From Bacteroidales bacterium (GTDB lineage Bacteria; Bacteroidota; Bacteroidia; Bacteroidales; FEN-979), in the NCBI GenBank assembly GCA_023229525.1, contig JALNZC010000002.1:1-64000 (forward strand): a stretch of DNA of 64,000 nucleotides. The letters run 5' to 3'. Positions 1 through 8,378 of this stretch are shown in pieces. Numbering within the stretch: position 1 is the first letter of the stretch; each line of letters starts with the position of its first letter. The translations under genes and the position numbers were made by a program. The notes under the pieces are model-generated. The model had not been told where the DNA came from. It saw only the letters and a program-made list of their open reading frames with translations, and did no database searches.

Positions 1-784
1 TAAAATCATCGGGGTCAATATGAATCGTCTGGAAAAAGAAGATCCCATCGAAATCCTGAATGTGGATAATGATGCTGTCAGGGAGTCTCAAATCCTTCGA
101 TTGAATAAACTCCGCGCGGAACGGAATAACGAAGAAGTAACCCTGGCCCTTAGCGCATTAACACGATCGGCAGAAACAGGAGAGGGTAATTTACTGGCGC
201 TTGCCATTGATGCAGCAAGGAAACGGGCATCCCTTGGTGAAATTTCCTATGCACTTGAAAAAATTTATGGGAGGTATAAAGCTGTGATAAGAAGTATTTC
301 CGGAGTGTATTCTTCGGAATCCAAAGAAAATGAAACGTTTCAGAAGGCACGTGAATTGGCCGATAAATTTGCTGAAATGGAAGGACGTCGTCCACGTATC
401 ATGATTGCAAAGATGGGGCAGGACGGGCACGACCGTGGCGCCAAAGTTGTCGCAACCGGCTATGCCGATATTGGCTTCGATGTTGACATCGGTCCGTTAT
501 TTCAAACCCCGGCTGAGGCAGCCAAGCAAGCCGTTGAAAACGATGTGCATATTCTGGGTGTTTCCAGCCTGGCCGGCGGACATAAAACCCTCGTTCCCCA
601 GGTAATCGAGGAACTTAAAAAGTATGGCCGTGAAGATATCCTGGTTATTGTGGGCGGTGTGATTCCACATCAGGATTATAAATTTCTGTACAAAGCTGGT
701 GCAGCCGCTGTTTTCGGTCCGGGAACCGTCATTTCCGATGCCGGGATCAAATTATTGGAGATTTTGATCGAAAGCAGGAAGTAA
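1..784 (+). CDS. Methylmalonyl-CoA mutase large subunit, C-terminal part (5' end outside window)
   Basis: The frame is open from the window edge, so the start lies upstream; the first internal ATG at 20 is not the gene start. What remains is the end of the catalytic domain, a linker, and the cobalamin-binding domain. The B12 signature is visible: DGHDRG near 420-440, whose His would be the lower axial cobalt ligand, followed by SSLAGG and a GGVIP segment. The family interconverts (R)-methylmalonyl-CoA and succinyl-CoA in the propionate/succinate pathway in the cytoplasm. The next gene starts 3 bp after the stop, so they are probably co-transcribed. The assignment is firm; the only doubt is large subunit versus a single-chain mutase, because the N-terminus is missing. 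Confidence 0.93.
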   Translation, partial: KIIGVNMNRLEKEDPIEILNVDNDAVRESQILRLNKLRAERNNEEVTLALSALTRSAETGEGNLLALAIDAARKRASLGEISYALEKIYGRYKAVIRSISGVYSSESKENETFQKARELADKFAEMEGRRPRIMIAKMGQDGHDRGAKVVATGYADIGFDVDIGPLFQTPAEAAKQAVENDVHILGVSSLAGGHKTLVPQVIEELKKYGREDILVIVGGVIPHQDYKFLYKAGAAAVFGPGTVISDAGIKLLEILIESRK

Positions 785-787
785 TTC

Positions 788-2014
788 ATGAACCTGCATA
801 CTTTAACATTACCCAACGGGATCCGGTTGATACATCATGAAGTATCGAATCCGGTGGCACATTGCGGGCTGTTCATTAATGCCGGTACCCGGGACGAAGC
901 TGAAACCGAACAAGGGATCGCTCATTTTATCGAACACATTATCTTTAAAGGAACAGAAACACGCAATGTATTCCAGATTCTTAACCGTTTGGAGAATGTC
1001 GGAGCCGATCTGAATGCTTTCACCGGTAAAGAGGAAACCTGTATCTATGCTTCATTTCTGAGCAAATATTACGAACGTACCCTGGAACTTTTTCAGGATA
1101 TTTTTTTTCATTCGTCATTCCCGGAAAAGGAACTCATAAAGGAAAAACAGGTGGTAAACGATGAAATCCGTTCCTATAAAGATACCCCGGCTGAACAGAT
1201 TTTTGATGACTTTGAAGACTTGGTATTTACCGGACACTCTTTAGGAAAAAACATACTGGGAACGGAAAAAAGCATCCGGAAAATATCCAGGAATGATGTG
1301 CTTGATTTTATTCACCGGAATTACCTCCTGGAAAATATAGTTATTGCTTCGGTAGGTAATATCCCATATACCCGTCTGATCAAACTTGTAACCCGTTATT
1401 TCAGTGAACAACCGGAACGAGGCGACGCATTTCCAAGGATACCTTTTCAACATTATAAACCCATCCAGAAAATCCAGAGAAAAAGGATATTACAGGTTCA
1501 TTGCCTGCTTGGCGCACCGGCTTATTCCTTTCACGATGACCGAAGGATTCCATTGGCTCTGCTGAATAACCTGCTGGGCGGGCCCATCATGAATTCACGC
1601 CTGGCACTGGCATTACGCGAACGTAACGGATTGACCTACCATAATGAATCAAACTATACCGCTTACTCAGATTCCGGAGTAATTACCATTTATTTCGGTA
1701 CTGAACCATCCTTGTACGAAAAAGCCCTGGATATCGTTCATAAAGAATTGAACCGGCTCCGTAACAAGATGTTAACTGCTCTTCAGCTACATACGATCCA
1801 AAAGCAACTTATCGGACAATTATCCATTGCCCAGGAATCAAACCTCTCAACAATGCTGTCTGTGGGAAAAAGTTATCTGCTTCAAAATCGATATGATCCC
1901 GTCGAAACCATCATTCAAAAAATAGATAATGTGACTGCCGGAGAATTGCTTGATATTTCGAATGAAATTTTTAATCCCGACCTAATGTCCTGTCTGACAT
2001 ATTTACCCAAATGA
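788..2014 (+). CDS. M16 family zinc peptidase
   Basis: A 408-residue protein with the inverted zinc motif HxxEH (HFIEH, His46-His50) and a glutamate at 126 in a VVNDEI segment. That is the expected spacing of about 76 residues to the third zinc ligand. The length fits the bacterial processing-peptidase-like M16B group. The second half (from about residue 200) holds the companion non-catalytic M16 domain with a GGPIMNSRL segment. There is no signal peptide, so it is predicted to be cytoplasmic. It follows the mutase by 3 bp and precedes the methyltransferase by 6 bp. The substrate cannot be told from sequence. Confidence 0.9.
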   Translation: MNLHTLTLPNGIRLIHHEVSNPVAHCGLFINAGTRDEAETEQGIAHFIEHIIFKGTETRNVFQILNRLENVGADLNAFTGKEETCIYASFLSKYYERTLELFQDIFFHSSFPEKELIKEKQVVNDEIRSYKDTPAEQIFDDFEDLVFTGHSLGKNILGTEKSIRKISRNDVLDFIHRNYLLENIVIASVGNIPYTRLIKLVTRYFSEQPERGDAFPRIPFQHYKPIQKIQRKRILQVHCLLGAPAYSFHDDRRIPLALLNNLLGGPIMNSRLALALRERNGLTYHNESNYTAYSDSGVITIYFGTEPSLYEKALDIVHKELNRLRNKMLTALQLHTIQKQLIGQLSIAQESNLSTMLSVGKSYLLQNRYDPVETIIQKIDNVTAGELLDISNEIFNPDLMSCLTYLPK

Positions 2015-2020
2015 CGTCAT

Positions 2021-2671
2021 ATGTTTAAAGACCTTCAAAATACGGAACTTTTGCTTGAATATGCCGAAGCGCATACCACATCGGAGTTGCCGGTTTTACA
2101 AAATCTTAATCGTGAAACACATTTGACACAGGTTTACCCGCGAATGCTGGCAGGGCAGATGCAAGGAACCTTTTTACGTTTCATCAGTGGAATGATGAAA
2201 CCGGAACGGATCCTCGAAATAGGAACCTTTACAGGTTATTCTGCTTTAAATCTTGCTTTTGGATTGAGTGACGGAGGAATTCTTCATACTATCGAAGTCG
2301 ATCCGGAACAGGAAGAAATCATAAACAGGTATATACATGAAGCTGGATTTGAGAACCGGATTACCTTGCACATCGGACCGGCCCTGGAGATCATTCCCAC
2401 ACTGAACCTGACCTGGGACCTGGTCTATATCGATGCAGATAAACCCAATTATCTGAATTATTATAATCTGGTTTTTCAACAGGTTCGTCCCGGCGGTTTC
2501 ATTTTGGCTGATAATGCGCTATGGGATGGTAAAGTAATATACGACAGGAAGAAAATGAATCGCGACACGCGGGGAATCGATACATTCAATACATTTATTC
2601 AGAATGATGATCGTGTTGAGAATATGATCCTGCCTTTCAGGGATGGAATTATGATAGTAAGGAAGAAATAG
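2021..2671 (+). CDS. Class I SAM-dependent O-methyltransferase (COMT-like)
   Basis: A 216-residue protein with SAM-binding motif I EIGTFTGYS at residues 66-74 and the metal/substrate segment YIDADKPNY characteristic of the catechol/caffeoyl-CoA O-methyltransferase family. A DNALWDGKV segment follows, also typical. It is expected to transfer methyl from SAM to a hydroxyl group, often with Mg2+; the acceptor is unknown. It closes a tight three-gene run and converges on purE with a 2-bp gap. Confidence 0.88.
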   Translation: MFKDLQNTELLLEYAEAHTTSELPVLQNLNRETHLTQVYPRMLAGQMQGTFLRFISGMMKPERILEIGTFTGYSALNLAFGLSDGGILHTIEVDPEQEEIINRYIHEAGFENRITLHIGPALEIIPTLNLTWDLVYIDADKPNYLNYYNLVFQQVRPGGFILADNALWDGKVIYDRKKMNRDTRGIDTFNTFIQNDDRVENMILPFRDGIMIVRKK

Positions 2672-2673
2672 AA

Positions 2674-3177
2674 TCAGACCTTGTATTTAAATTTTAACTG
2701 ATCGAGTTCTTCATTGGCATTTATGACCTTTTTTTTCAGATCTTCTTTGAATACCAACATTTTCCGGTGTAACTCAGGATCTCCAACAGCCAATATCTCA
2801 GCGGCAAGAATGGCTGCATTCTGGGCTCCGTTGATCCCGACGGTTGCAACCGGAATTCCCGGAGGCATCTGGACAATGGCCAGCAGCGAATCAAGTCCTT
2901 CGAGCGAAGCTTTTATGGGCACCCCTATAACAGGGATCGTTGTAAGGGCCGCAATTACACCCGGAAGATGTGCTGCCATCCCGGCTGCCGCAATGATAAC
3001 CTTGATACCTCGTGAATGGGCATTTTTCGCAAATTCTTCTACCTTCCCGGGTGTTCGGTGAGCCGAAAGCGCATTCATTTCGAAAGGAATCTGCATTTCG
3101 TCCAGAAACTTTGCAGCAGCCTCCATTACCGGAAGGTCGGACGTACTGCCCATGATAATGCTGACTTTTGGTATCAT
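2674..3177 (-). CDS. purE: N5-carboxyaminoimidazole ribonucleotide mutase PurE
   Basis: A 167-residue class I PurE. It carries the N-terminal GSTSDLP motif and SAHRTP around residue 40, both part of the active site, and the GMAAHLPGV segment. It converts N5-CAIR to CAIR in de novo purine synthesis. Length is normal for the single-domain bacterial enzyme. It is divergent from hpt, a purine salvage gene, across a 107-bp region with a promoter-like element for each. The purine theme returns with purL near 57 kb. Confidence 0.96.
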   Translation of the reverse strand: MIPKVSIIMGSTSDLPVMEAAAKFLDEMQIPFEMNALSAHRTPGKVEEFAKNAHSRGIKVIIAAAGMAAHLPGVIAALTTIPVIGVPIKASLEGLDSLLAIVQMPPGIPVATVGINGAQNAAILAAEILAVGDPELHRKMLVFKEDLKKKVINANEELDQLKFKYKV

Positions 3178-3213
3178 TTCTTTTTCATTTCCTGATTAAT
3201 TGCAAAGACATGG

Positions 3214-3221
3214 CAAAAATA
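3214..3221 (-). promoter_or_regulatory. Bacteroidota -7 element for purE
   Basis: Read on the minus strand this is TATTTTTG, a match to TAnnTTTG, about 40 bp before the purE start. I see no convincing -33 TTTG at the ideal distance, so this is a single-element call. Confidence 0.45.
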
Positions 3222-3231
3222 AGGATTATAC

Positions 3232-3260
3232 TTGATTTTCCGTATATTTAACTACTTTTG
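3232..3260 (+). promoter_or_regulatory. Bacteroidota promoter for hpt
   Basis: TTG at 3232-3234 (-33) and TACTTTTG at 3253-3260 (-7, TAnnTTTG) are separated by 18 bp, close to the Bacteroides sigma factor spacing. The hpt ATG is 24 bp downstream of the -7 element, which implies a short leader. Confidence 0.6.
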
Positions 3261-3284
3261 CAAAACTGAAATATATGCTTGATT

Positions 3285-3824
3285 ATGACAAAAGTACAAG
3301 TCAGGGAATTGGTTTTTGAGAAGTTTATTAACTCTGCGGAAATCGACGCTGCGGTGCAACGGGTAGCCGATGGTATCAATCGTGATTACACCGGGAAAAA
3401 TCCACTTTTGCTTGCAATCCTTAACGGAGCCTTTATTTTTGCCTCCGACCTGATGCGAAAAATCACCATTCCCTGCGAAATATCGTTTGTAAAATATGCC
3501 TCTTATTCCGGCACTCTGACCACGTCGAAAGTCAGGGAATTGATCGGAGTGGAAGAAAACCTGGAAGGAAGATATATCATTGTGGTTGAGGATATTGTTG
3601 ATACCGGTATCACTATGGATAAACTGCTTCAGGAGATCCGGGAAAAAAATCCCAGGGATGTGAAGGTAGCTTGTTTTTGTTTCAAACCGTTAGCCTTTAA
3701 AAAATCCTTTCCGATCGACTATCTTGGCTTGAGTATACCCAATGATTTCATTGTTGGGTATGGCCTTGATTACGATGGACACGGAAGGAATTTACCAGAA
3801 ATCTATAAAATTGCTAAAAGTTGA
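3285..3824 (+). CDS. hpt: Hypoxanthine phosphoribosyltransferase
   Basis: About 179 residues from the ATG at 3285; a TTG two codons earlier is possible but less likely. The PRPP-binding signature VVEDIVDTGITM lies near residue 105, and the PPi-loop region NGAFIFASDL is present. It transfers phosphoribose from PRPP to hypoxanthine or guanine, giving IMP or GMP (purine salvage). It is followed 33 bp later by adk, so salvage and adenylate interconversion may be co-expressed. Confidence 0.95.
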   Translation: MTKVQVRELVFEKFINSAEIDAAVQRVADGINRDYTGKNPLLLAILNGAFIFASDLMRKITIPCEISFVKYASYSGTLTTSKVRELIGVEENLEGRYIIVVEDIVDTGITMDKLLQEIREKNPRDVKVACFCFKPLAFKKSFPIDYLGLSIPNDFIVGYGLDYDGHGRNLPEIYKIAKS

Positions 3825-3857
3825 TCAGGTAAGGATACGGACGATAATTGTTGTAAA

Positions 3858-4433
3858 ATGGAACATATATTTATCTTGATTTTATTTGGTCCACCCGGTG
3901 CCGGGAAAGGGACACAGGCTGTAAAAATTGCCGAAAGATTTGGATGGAAACATGTTTCAACCGGTGATATTCTCCGGGCGGAAGTAGCCCATGGAACGAA
4001 CCTGGGATCAAAAGTAAAAGCTGTGATAGAGGCCGGTCATCTTGTTTCGGATGAATTACTCATTGAAATCATGGAATCGGTTTTTCGCTTGAACGACAAA
4101 GTCAAAGGGTTTGTGCTGGATGGTTTTCCACGTACCCTGAAACAGGCGCGCGAGCTGGACAAAATGTTGATAAAACTGGGACAAAAAGTAAAGTTGGTTC
4201 TGGCGCTTGATGTGAATGAAGATGAATTGGTCAAGCGGCTTATAAAACGTGCCCGGGAGCAGGATCGTAAAGATGATACTGAAGAGGTGATCAAGAACAG
4301 GCTGGTTCAGTATCACAACCACACCAGTCCGCTTATCGATTACTACAAGGAACAAAACCTGTTCAAGGAAATTTTTGGTGAAGGGACCATCGAAGAGATC
4401 TTTGAAAAACTTTGTAGTGTGATAAAGAAATGA
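3858..4433 (+). CDS. adk: Adenylate kinase
   Basis: A 191-residue NMP kinase with P-loop GPPGAGKGTQ near residue 11, the AMP-binding segments STGDILR and DGFPRTLKQA, and a short LID (REQDRKDDTEE) without zinc cysteines. It catalyses ATP + AMP to 2 ADP. The ATG at 3858 leaves a slightly longer N-terminus than usual before the P-loop. A heptamer array starts on the stop codon. Confidence 0.96.
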   Translation: MEHIFILILFGPPGAGKGTQAVKIAERFGWKHVSTGDILRAEVAHGTNLGSKVKAVIEAGHLVSDELLIEIMESVFRLNDKVKGFVLDGFPRTLKQARELDKMLIKLGQKVKLVLALDVNEDELVKRLIKRAREQDRKDDTEEVIKNRLVQYHNHTSPLIDYYKEQNLFKEIFGEGTIEEIFEKLCSVIKK

Positions 4434-4458
4434 TACAGGATGCAGGATGCAGGATACC
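4432..4458 (+). repeat. Short ATCC-family heptamer array at the adk stop codon
   Basis: On the minus strand the words are ATCCTGC, ATCCTGC, ATCCTGT, ATC; on the plus strand GATACAG, GATGCAG, GATGCAG. It starts within the TGA stop of adk. Same word family as 11403-11521, 41775-41851, 50956-51004 and 52341-52382. Confidence 0.75.
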
Positions 4459-4542
4459 AATCGATACCTGTTCGCCAAGATGCAAAATTTCTGCCGCAGT
4501 TTTTCCGTTAAGTAAGACCAGAACCCCGCAATTTGAAACCTA

Positions 4543-5532
4543 ATGGCCGATTCGAACTTTGTTGATTATGTTAAGATCTTCTGCGCTTCCGGAAACGGAG
4601 GGGCGGGTTCGAAGCATTTTATGCGCACACGAACCAATTCACGCGGAGGACCTGATGGTGGCGACGGGGGCCGGGGAGGACACATAATTCTCAAAGGAAA
4701 CCCACAGTTCTGGACACTGATCCACTTGAAATTTACTAAACATCTTAAGGCCGGACACGGTGGCGCCGGATCTAAGCAACTTATGCACGGCGCCAATGGA
4801 AAAGATGTCATCATCGAAGTTCCTCTTGGAACTCTGGCGCGCGATGCAGAAACCGGAGCCTTCGAATGTGAGATAACGAAAGAAGGACAAACGCATGTAC
4901 TGGTATCTGGCGGAAGAGGAGGATTAGGGAATGACCATTTTAAGACTGCCACACGCCAGTCCCCCAGATTTGCCCAACCTGGAGAGCCCGGTATTGAATC
5001 GTGGAAGATTCTTGAATTGAAACTGCTGGCCGATGTCGGTCTGGTCGGGTTCCCCAATGCCGGGAAATCAACGCTTCTTTCCGTTATCTCTGCTGCAAAG
5101 CCGCAAATTGCCGATTATCCTTTCACTACACTTGTTCCCAATCTTGGGATCGTAAAATATCACGACCAACGCTCCTTTGTTATGGCCGATATTCCTGGAA
5201 TCATTGAGGGAGCCCATGAAGGGAAGGGTTTGGGTTTAAGATTCCTAAGGCATATTGAGCGCAATTCTGTTTTACTGTTCATGATCCCCATTGACACAAA
5301 AAACATCCGAAATGAGTACCAGGTCCTCCTTCATGAACTGGAACAGTATAACCCGGAATTGCTTGATAAAACACGCCTCCTTGCAATTTCTAAATCCGAT
5401 TTGGCCGATGAGGAGATCCTGCATGAATTAAAAAAAGATTTACCTGAAATCCGTCATGTTTTTATATCATCACATAAAAAATCCGGACTGGAGCCGTTAA
5501 AGGCTATGTTGTGGGAGGAGCTTAATCAATAA
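4543..5532 (+). CDS. obgE: Obg family GTPase ObgE/CgtA
   Basis: A 329-residue GTPase. Residues 1-158 form the glycine-rich Obg fold, with many GG/GGxGG segments. The G domain follows, with G1 GFPNAGKST, the switch II region DIPGIIEGA and a G4-like SKSD. It is the short form, lacking the C-terminal OCT domain. Obg proteins bind the 50S subunit and act in ribosome assembly and stress control. The 109-bp gap from adk contains the short heptamer array. Confidence 0.96.
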   Translation: MADSNFVDYVKIFCASGNGGAGSKHFMRTRTNSRGGPDGGDGGRGGHIILKGNPQFWTLIHLKFTKHLKAGHGGAGSKQLMHGANGKDVIIEVPLGTLARDAETGAFECEITKEGQTHVLVSGGRGGLGNDHFKTATRQSPRFAQPGEPGIESWKILELKLLADVGLVGFPNAGKSTLLSVISAAKPQIADYPFTTLVPNLGIVKYHDQRSFVMADIPGIIEGAHEGKGLGLRFLRHIERNSVLLFMIPIDTKNIRNEYQVLLHELEQYNPELLDKTRLLAISKSDLADEEILHELKKDLPEIRHVFISSHKKSGLEPLKAMLWEELNQ

Positions 5533-5542
5533 GGATTACACT

Positions 5543-6127
5543 TTGCTTGAAACGTTAACTTACATAGATAAAACAATCTTTCTCTTTCTGAACAGCCTTC
5601 ATAACGCATGGCTTGACCCGGTTATGTTCTGGGGCACGAAAACACTAATCTGGCTACCATTGTTCCTGTTACTCTTGTATTTCATTATACGGACCTATAA
5701 ATGGCAGACCATCTGGATTTTGCTTTTCGCAACCCTTATGATCACGTTCAGTGATCAGATATCCGGCCTTTTCAAAGAATGGCTGGCACGGCCCCGTCCA
5801 ACCCATGAACCAGGTCTTTCCGGAGTGCATACTGTTTGTGGCTATTCTGGCGGACTTTATGGATTTTATTCGGGACATGCTTCCACAACCATGGCCATTG
5901 CAATATTTTTCATTCTTCTGATGAAAGAACGTTACGGATTTATGACTTTGCTCCTGCTCCTCTGGCCATTATTCATGTCATACACGCGTATATACCTGGG
6001 TGTTCACTATCCAGGAGATGTACTTTTTGGGATGATGATGGGCGGGATGATCGGTTATCTCACTGCCCGTCTTTGCCAGGTTTTCCTAAGAAAAATAACC
6101 GGAAACCGGATTCCGCACGCTCAATGA
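5543..6127 (+). CDS. PAP2 family membrane phosphatase
   Basis: A 194-residue integral membrane protein with all three PAP2 motifs: KX6RP (KEWLARPRP), SGH (YSGHAST) and the third motif TRIYLGVHYPGD. About five hydrophobic segments surround them. The family dephosphorylates lipid phosphates such as undecaprenyl pyrophosphate or phosphatidic acid; the substrate here is not determined. No ATG precedes the first helix. TTG at 5543 is chosen because AAGGA lies 7 bp upstream and the protein then starts just before the first membrane segment. It begins 10 bp after obgE. Confidence 0.88.
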   Translation: MLETLTYIDKTIFLFLNSLHNAWLDPVMFWGTKTLIWLPLFLLLLYFIIRTYKWQTIWILLFATLMITFSDQISGLFKEWLARPRPTHEPGLSGVHTVCGYSGGLYGFYSGHASTTMAIAIFFILLMKERYGFMTLLLLLWPLFMSYTRIYLGVHYPGDVLFGMMMGGMIGYLTARLCQVFLRKITGNRIPHAQ

Positions 6128-6148
6128 GGAATTTCTATTGAATTGTAA

Positions 6149-6718
6149 TTATTGCACCCTGAACACAAGGCCAATATTGGCGTAAGTTGAGTTGTATCCC
6201 ACCTCGGCATTAACCCCGATATTGGGTGCAAAGAAATAGGAGGCACCAAAAAAGATCCCAAAGTAGGGATACACAGGGAAAGCATTCCCATGGCCTGGCC
6301 GATCATCATAAGTATTTGCGCAGAAGCCGATTCCAAGGGGAATACCTGCATAGTTATCCAATCCACGCACCCCCCAGCCATAATGGTAAGCGCTTCTTGC
6401 CCCAAACATCATATTCACCCAGGTTTCCCGCCAATCCTCGCCAAATCTATGGGCAAAGAAAGAAAATCCGGCTTCTCCGCCAAGAGTCAATACTCCGGGG
6501 CCTAATTCCCACATCCCGGTTTCAAATGCCACTTTCGCTGCAGGACCGAAGCCAGTCCCATTACCAAATACAGGAGTACCTGGCCCAAATCCAAAATTTA
6601 CCAGCCAACTTCCTTTACTCATGGGATCGACAGGAGCAGGTTTCTGTGCAACGACAACTTTAGCGCTAAAAATACTTAAACAGGCGGCAATGAATAAAAT
6701 TTGAATGTTTTTCGTCAT
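6149..6718 (-). CDS. Small secreted, probably outer-membrane beta-barrel protein
   Basis: A 189-residue protein with a clear signal peptide (residues 1-24, ending VVVAQ). The mature part is rich in Gly, Phe and Tyr with alternating hydrophobic residues, e.g. GFGPGTPVFGNG and FFGASYFFAPNIGVNAEVGYNS, and it ends in a short aromatic/valine strand (IGLVFRVQ). This pattern fits a small 8-strand OmpW/OmpA-type barrel, but I do not recognise the family. It lies downstream of ndh on the same strand and converges with the PAP2 gene. Confidence 0.6.
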   Translation of the reverse strand: MTKNIQILFIAACLSIFSAKVVVAQKPAPVDPMSKGSWLVNFGFGPGTPVFGNGTGFGPAAKVAFETGMWELGPGVLTLGGEAGFSFFAHRFGEDWRETWVNMMFGARSAYHYGWGVRGLDNYAGIPLGIGFCANTYDDRPGHGNAFPVYPYFGIFFGASYFFAPNIGVNAEVGYNSTYANIGLVFRVQ

Positions 6719-6766
6719 TTTAGTTTAATAGTTGGTTATTAAAACCAAAACGACACCTTCCCCAGA

Positions 6767-8023
6767 TTATTGCTTACAAGATGGCCGGGTTATAATTCTA
6801 TATGTATAAGCATAGGTGAAGTAGTTCCATACCCAATCGGAAAGGGCTTTTAGCCGGTTACGGAAACCGGTAATCCGTATCAGGTGCAGCCCCATCCAGA
6901 GAAACCAGGCGAAAAAGCCCTGTGTACGTAAAAAAGGAAGATCTGCTACTGCTTTATGCCGGCCAACAGTGGCCAGGGTTCCGAGATCAAAATAATAAAA
7001 TTTCCGGGGTGGTTTTCCCTTAAGTTGCAGAAGGAAATTGAGCGCCAGATTTGACCCTTGCTGCATGGCTGGAAAAGCAAGCATCGGATGACCATTGATC
7101 ATCCGGGTTGTAATCATGGCAGCGACATCCCCGATCGAAAATATATTGTCATACCCCCGGACTTTGTGGAATTCATCTACGAGTATTCTGTCTTTTTGAA
7201 TACTGGAGGGCTTTAATCCTTCCACCAGTTTACCCTTTACACCGGCCGACCAGATAAAAAAAGCAGAACGTAATACAGTTTCGTCGGTCAATGTTACATT
7301 CACTCCATCATAATCCTTCACCATGGTGCTAAGCCAAACTTTTACACCCATTTTTGTCAGAAATTCGTTGGCTTTGACCGAAGCGCCGTCCGACATGGCC
7401 GGTAACAAACGGTTCCCGGCTTCGATAAGGTGAATGTTCATAAGCGAAGGATCAATTTCGGGATAATCCTTTGCAATAATGTGTGACTTGAATTCGGCAA
7501 GCGCTCCCGCTAATTCAACTCCGGTAGCTCCTCCTCCAATAATGACAAAGTTGAGGATGATCTTTTTTTCTTCCGGTTTTTTATACAATGTAGCCCGTTC
7601 AAATTGTTCCAATAATGTGTTCCGGATGGTCAGGGCATCGTCGAGCGTTTTCATGACCAGGCTGTTTTTTGCCAATTTGCTGTTGTTGTAAAAATTGGTT
7701 TCGGAACCGGTAGCAATAACAAGATAATCATACTCGAATTTTCCGATAGTGGTATCAACAAAGTTGTTTTCAGCATCGATCTTTTGAACTTCTGCAAGAT
7801 GGAATGTGAAATTCCGGTATCCTTTAAACATCCTCCGGAAAGGGGAAGCAATGGATGTCGCCGATAGTCCGCAGGTGGCCACCTGGTACATCAAAGGTTG
7901 GAAATTATGGTGATTATACCGGTCGATAAGAATGATCTCCACCGGTTTGTTTTTTAACTTCTGGATCAGGGTAATTCCGCCAAAACCGCCCCCGATAATG
8001 AGGATTCGTGGTATTTTGTTCAT
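6767..8023 (-). CDS. ndh: Type II NADH:quinone oxidoreductase
   Basis: A 418-residue FAD/NAD(P)H-dependent oxidoreductase. The N-terminal FAD motif is GGGFGG (about residues 11-16), the NADH-binding motif is IGGGATGVELAGAL (about 160), and the C-terminal FAD contact is FSIGDVAA (about 295). The hydrophobic/aromatic C-terminus from about residue 365 fits membrane association. The family passes electrons from NADH to quinone without pumping protons. The start overlaps the previous gene's stop by 4 bp, indicating translational coupling. Confidence 0.9.
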   Translation of the reverse strand: MNKIPRILIIGGGFGGITLIQKLKNKPVEIILIDRYNHHNFQPLMYQVATCGLSATSIASPFRRMFKGYRNFTFHLAEVQKIDAENNFVDTTIGKFEYDYLVIATGSETNFYNNSKLAKNSLVMKTLDDALTIRNTLLEQFERATLYKKPEEKKIILNFVIIGGGATGVELAGALAEFKSHIIAKDYPEIDPSLMNIHLIEAGNRLLPAMSDGASVKANEFLTKMGVKVWLSTMVKDYDGVNVTLTDETVLRSAFFIWSAGVKGKLVEGLKPSSIQKDRILVDEFHKVRGYDNIFSIGDVAAMITTRMINGHPMLAFPAMQQGSNLALNFLLQLKGKPPRKFYYFDLGTLATVGRHKAVADLPFLRTQGFFAWFLWMGLHLIRITGFRNRLKALSDWVWNYFTYAYTYRIITRPSCKQ

Positions 8024-8373
8024 CTTAGATTCATTAGTAATGAAGCTTGCATCCTGGCTACCAGGGGATGACTAGGATCTTCGTTGACCAGAGTCAGATA
8101 ACAACCCAGGGCAGAGAGTTTCCAGATATGATCGATTCCGTTTTCCCGGATGATAAAGATGCGACGAAAATGCTGCGATTGGGGGATTTTTAAAGAGATG
8201 CAGGCTTGCATGGCACGGATTATAGCATGATCGATTGAATGTTCATCTTCAAACCCAAAATGAATGAGAAGATCGCTCGATAAAAACCGCAATTCCCGGG
8301 CATTGAATGCTTCAATGAATTCGGCAAGCGCTTGTGGCAATGGATCATATCCGTATGGTACCAGCATTTGCAT
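8020..8373 (-). CDS. Uncharacterised 117-residue protein between dnaJ and ndh
   Basis: Not firmly recognised. It starts 5 bp after the CbpA-like dnaJ and overlaps ndh by 4 bp, so it is clearly part of that operon. It has no signal peptide or membrane segment. Two segments recall the DinD/BRO-type antirepressor-like family: LLIHFGFEDEHSIDHAIIRA with a following AC and HF, and KLSALGCYLTLVNEDPSHP, resembling the family's LSRYACYLIAQNGDP pattern. The position after a CbpA-type co-chaperone recalls cbpA-cbpM, but the sequence does not look like CbpM. Function unassigned. Confidence 0.7.
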   Translation of the reverse strand: MQMLVPYGYDPLPQALAEFIEAFNARELRFLSSDLLIHFGFEDEHSIDHAIIRAMQACISLKIPQSQHFRRIFIIRENGIDHIWKLSALGCYLTLVNEDPSHPLVARMQASLLMNLR

Positions 8374-8378
8374 ATCTT

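Noticed and set aside
4566..5057. Minus-strand 163-residue ORF inside obgE
   Set aside because: Shadow of the glycine-rich Obg domain (GGN codons read in reverse as Pro-rich); obgE is certain.
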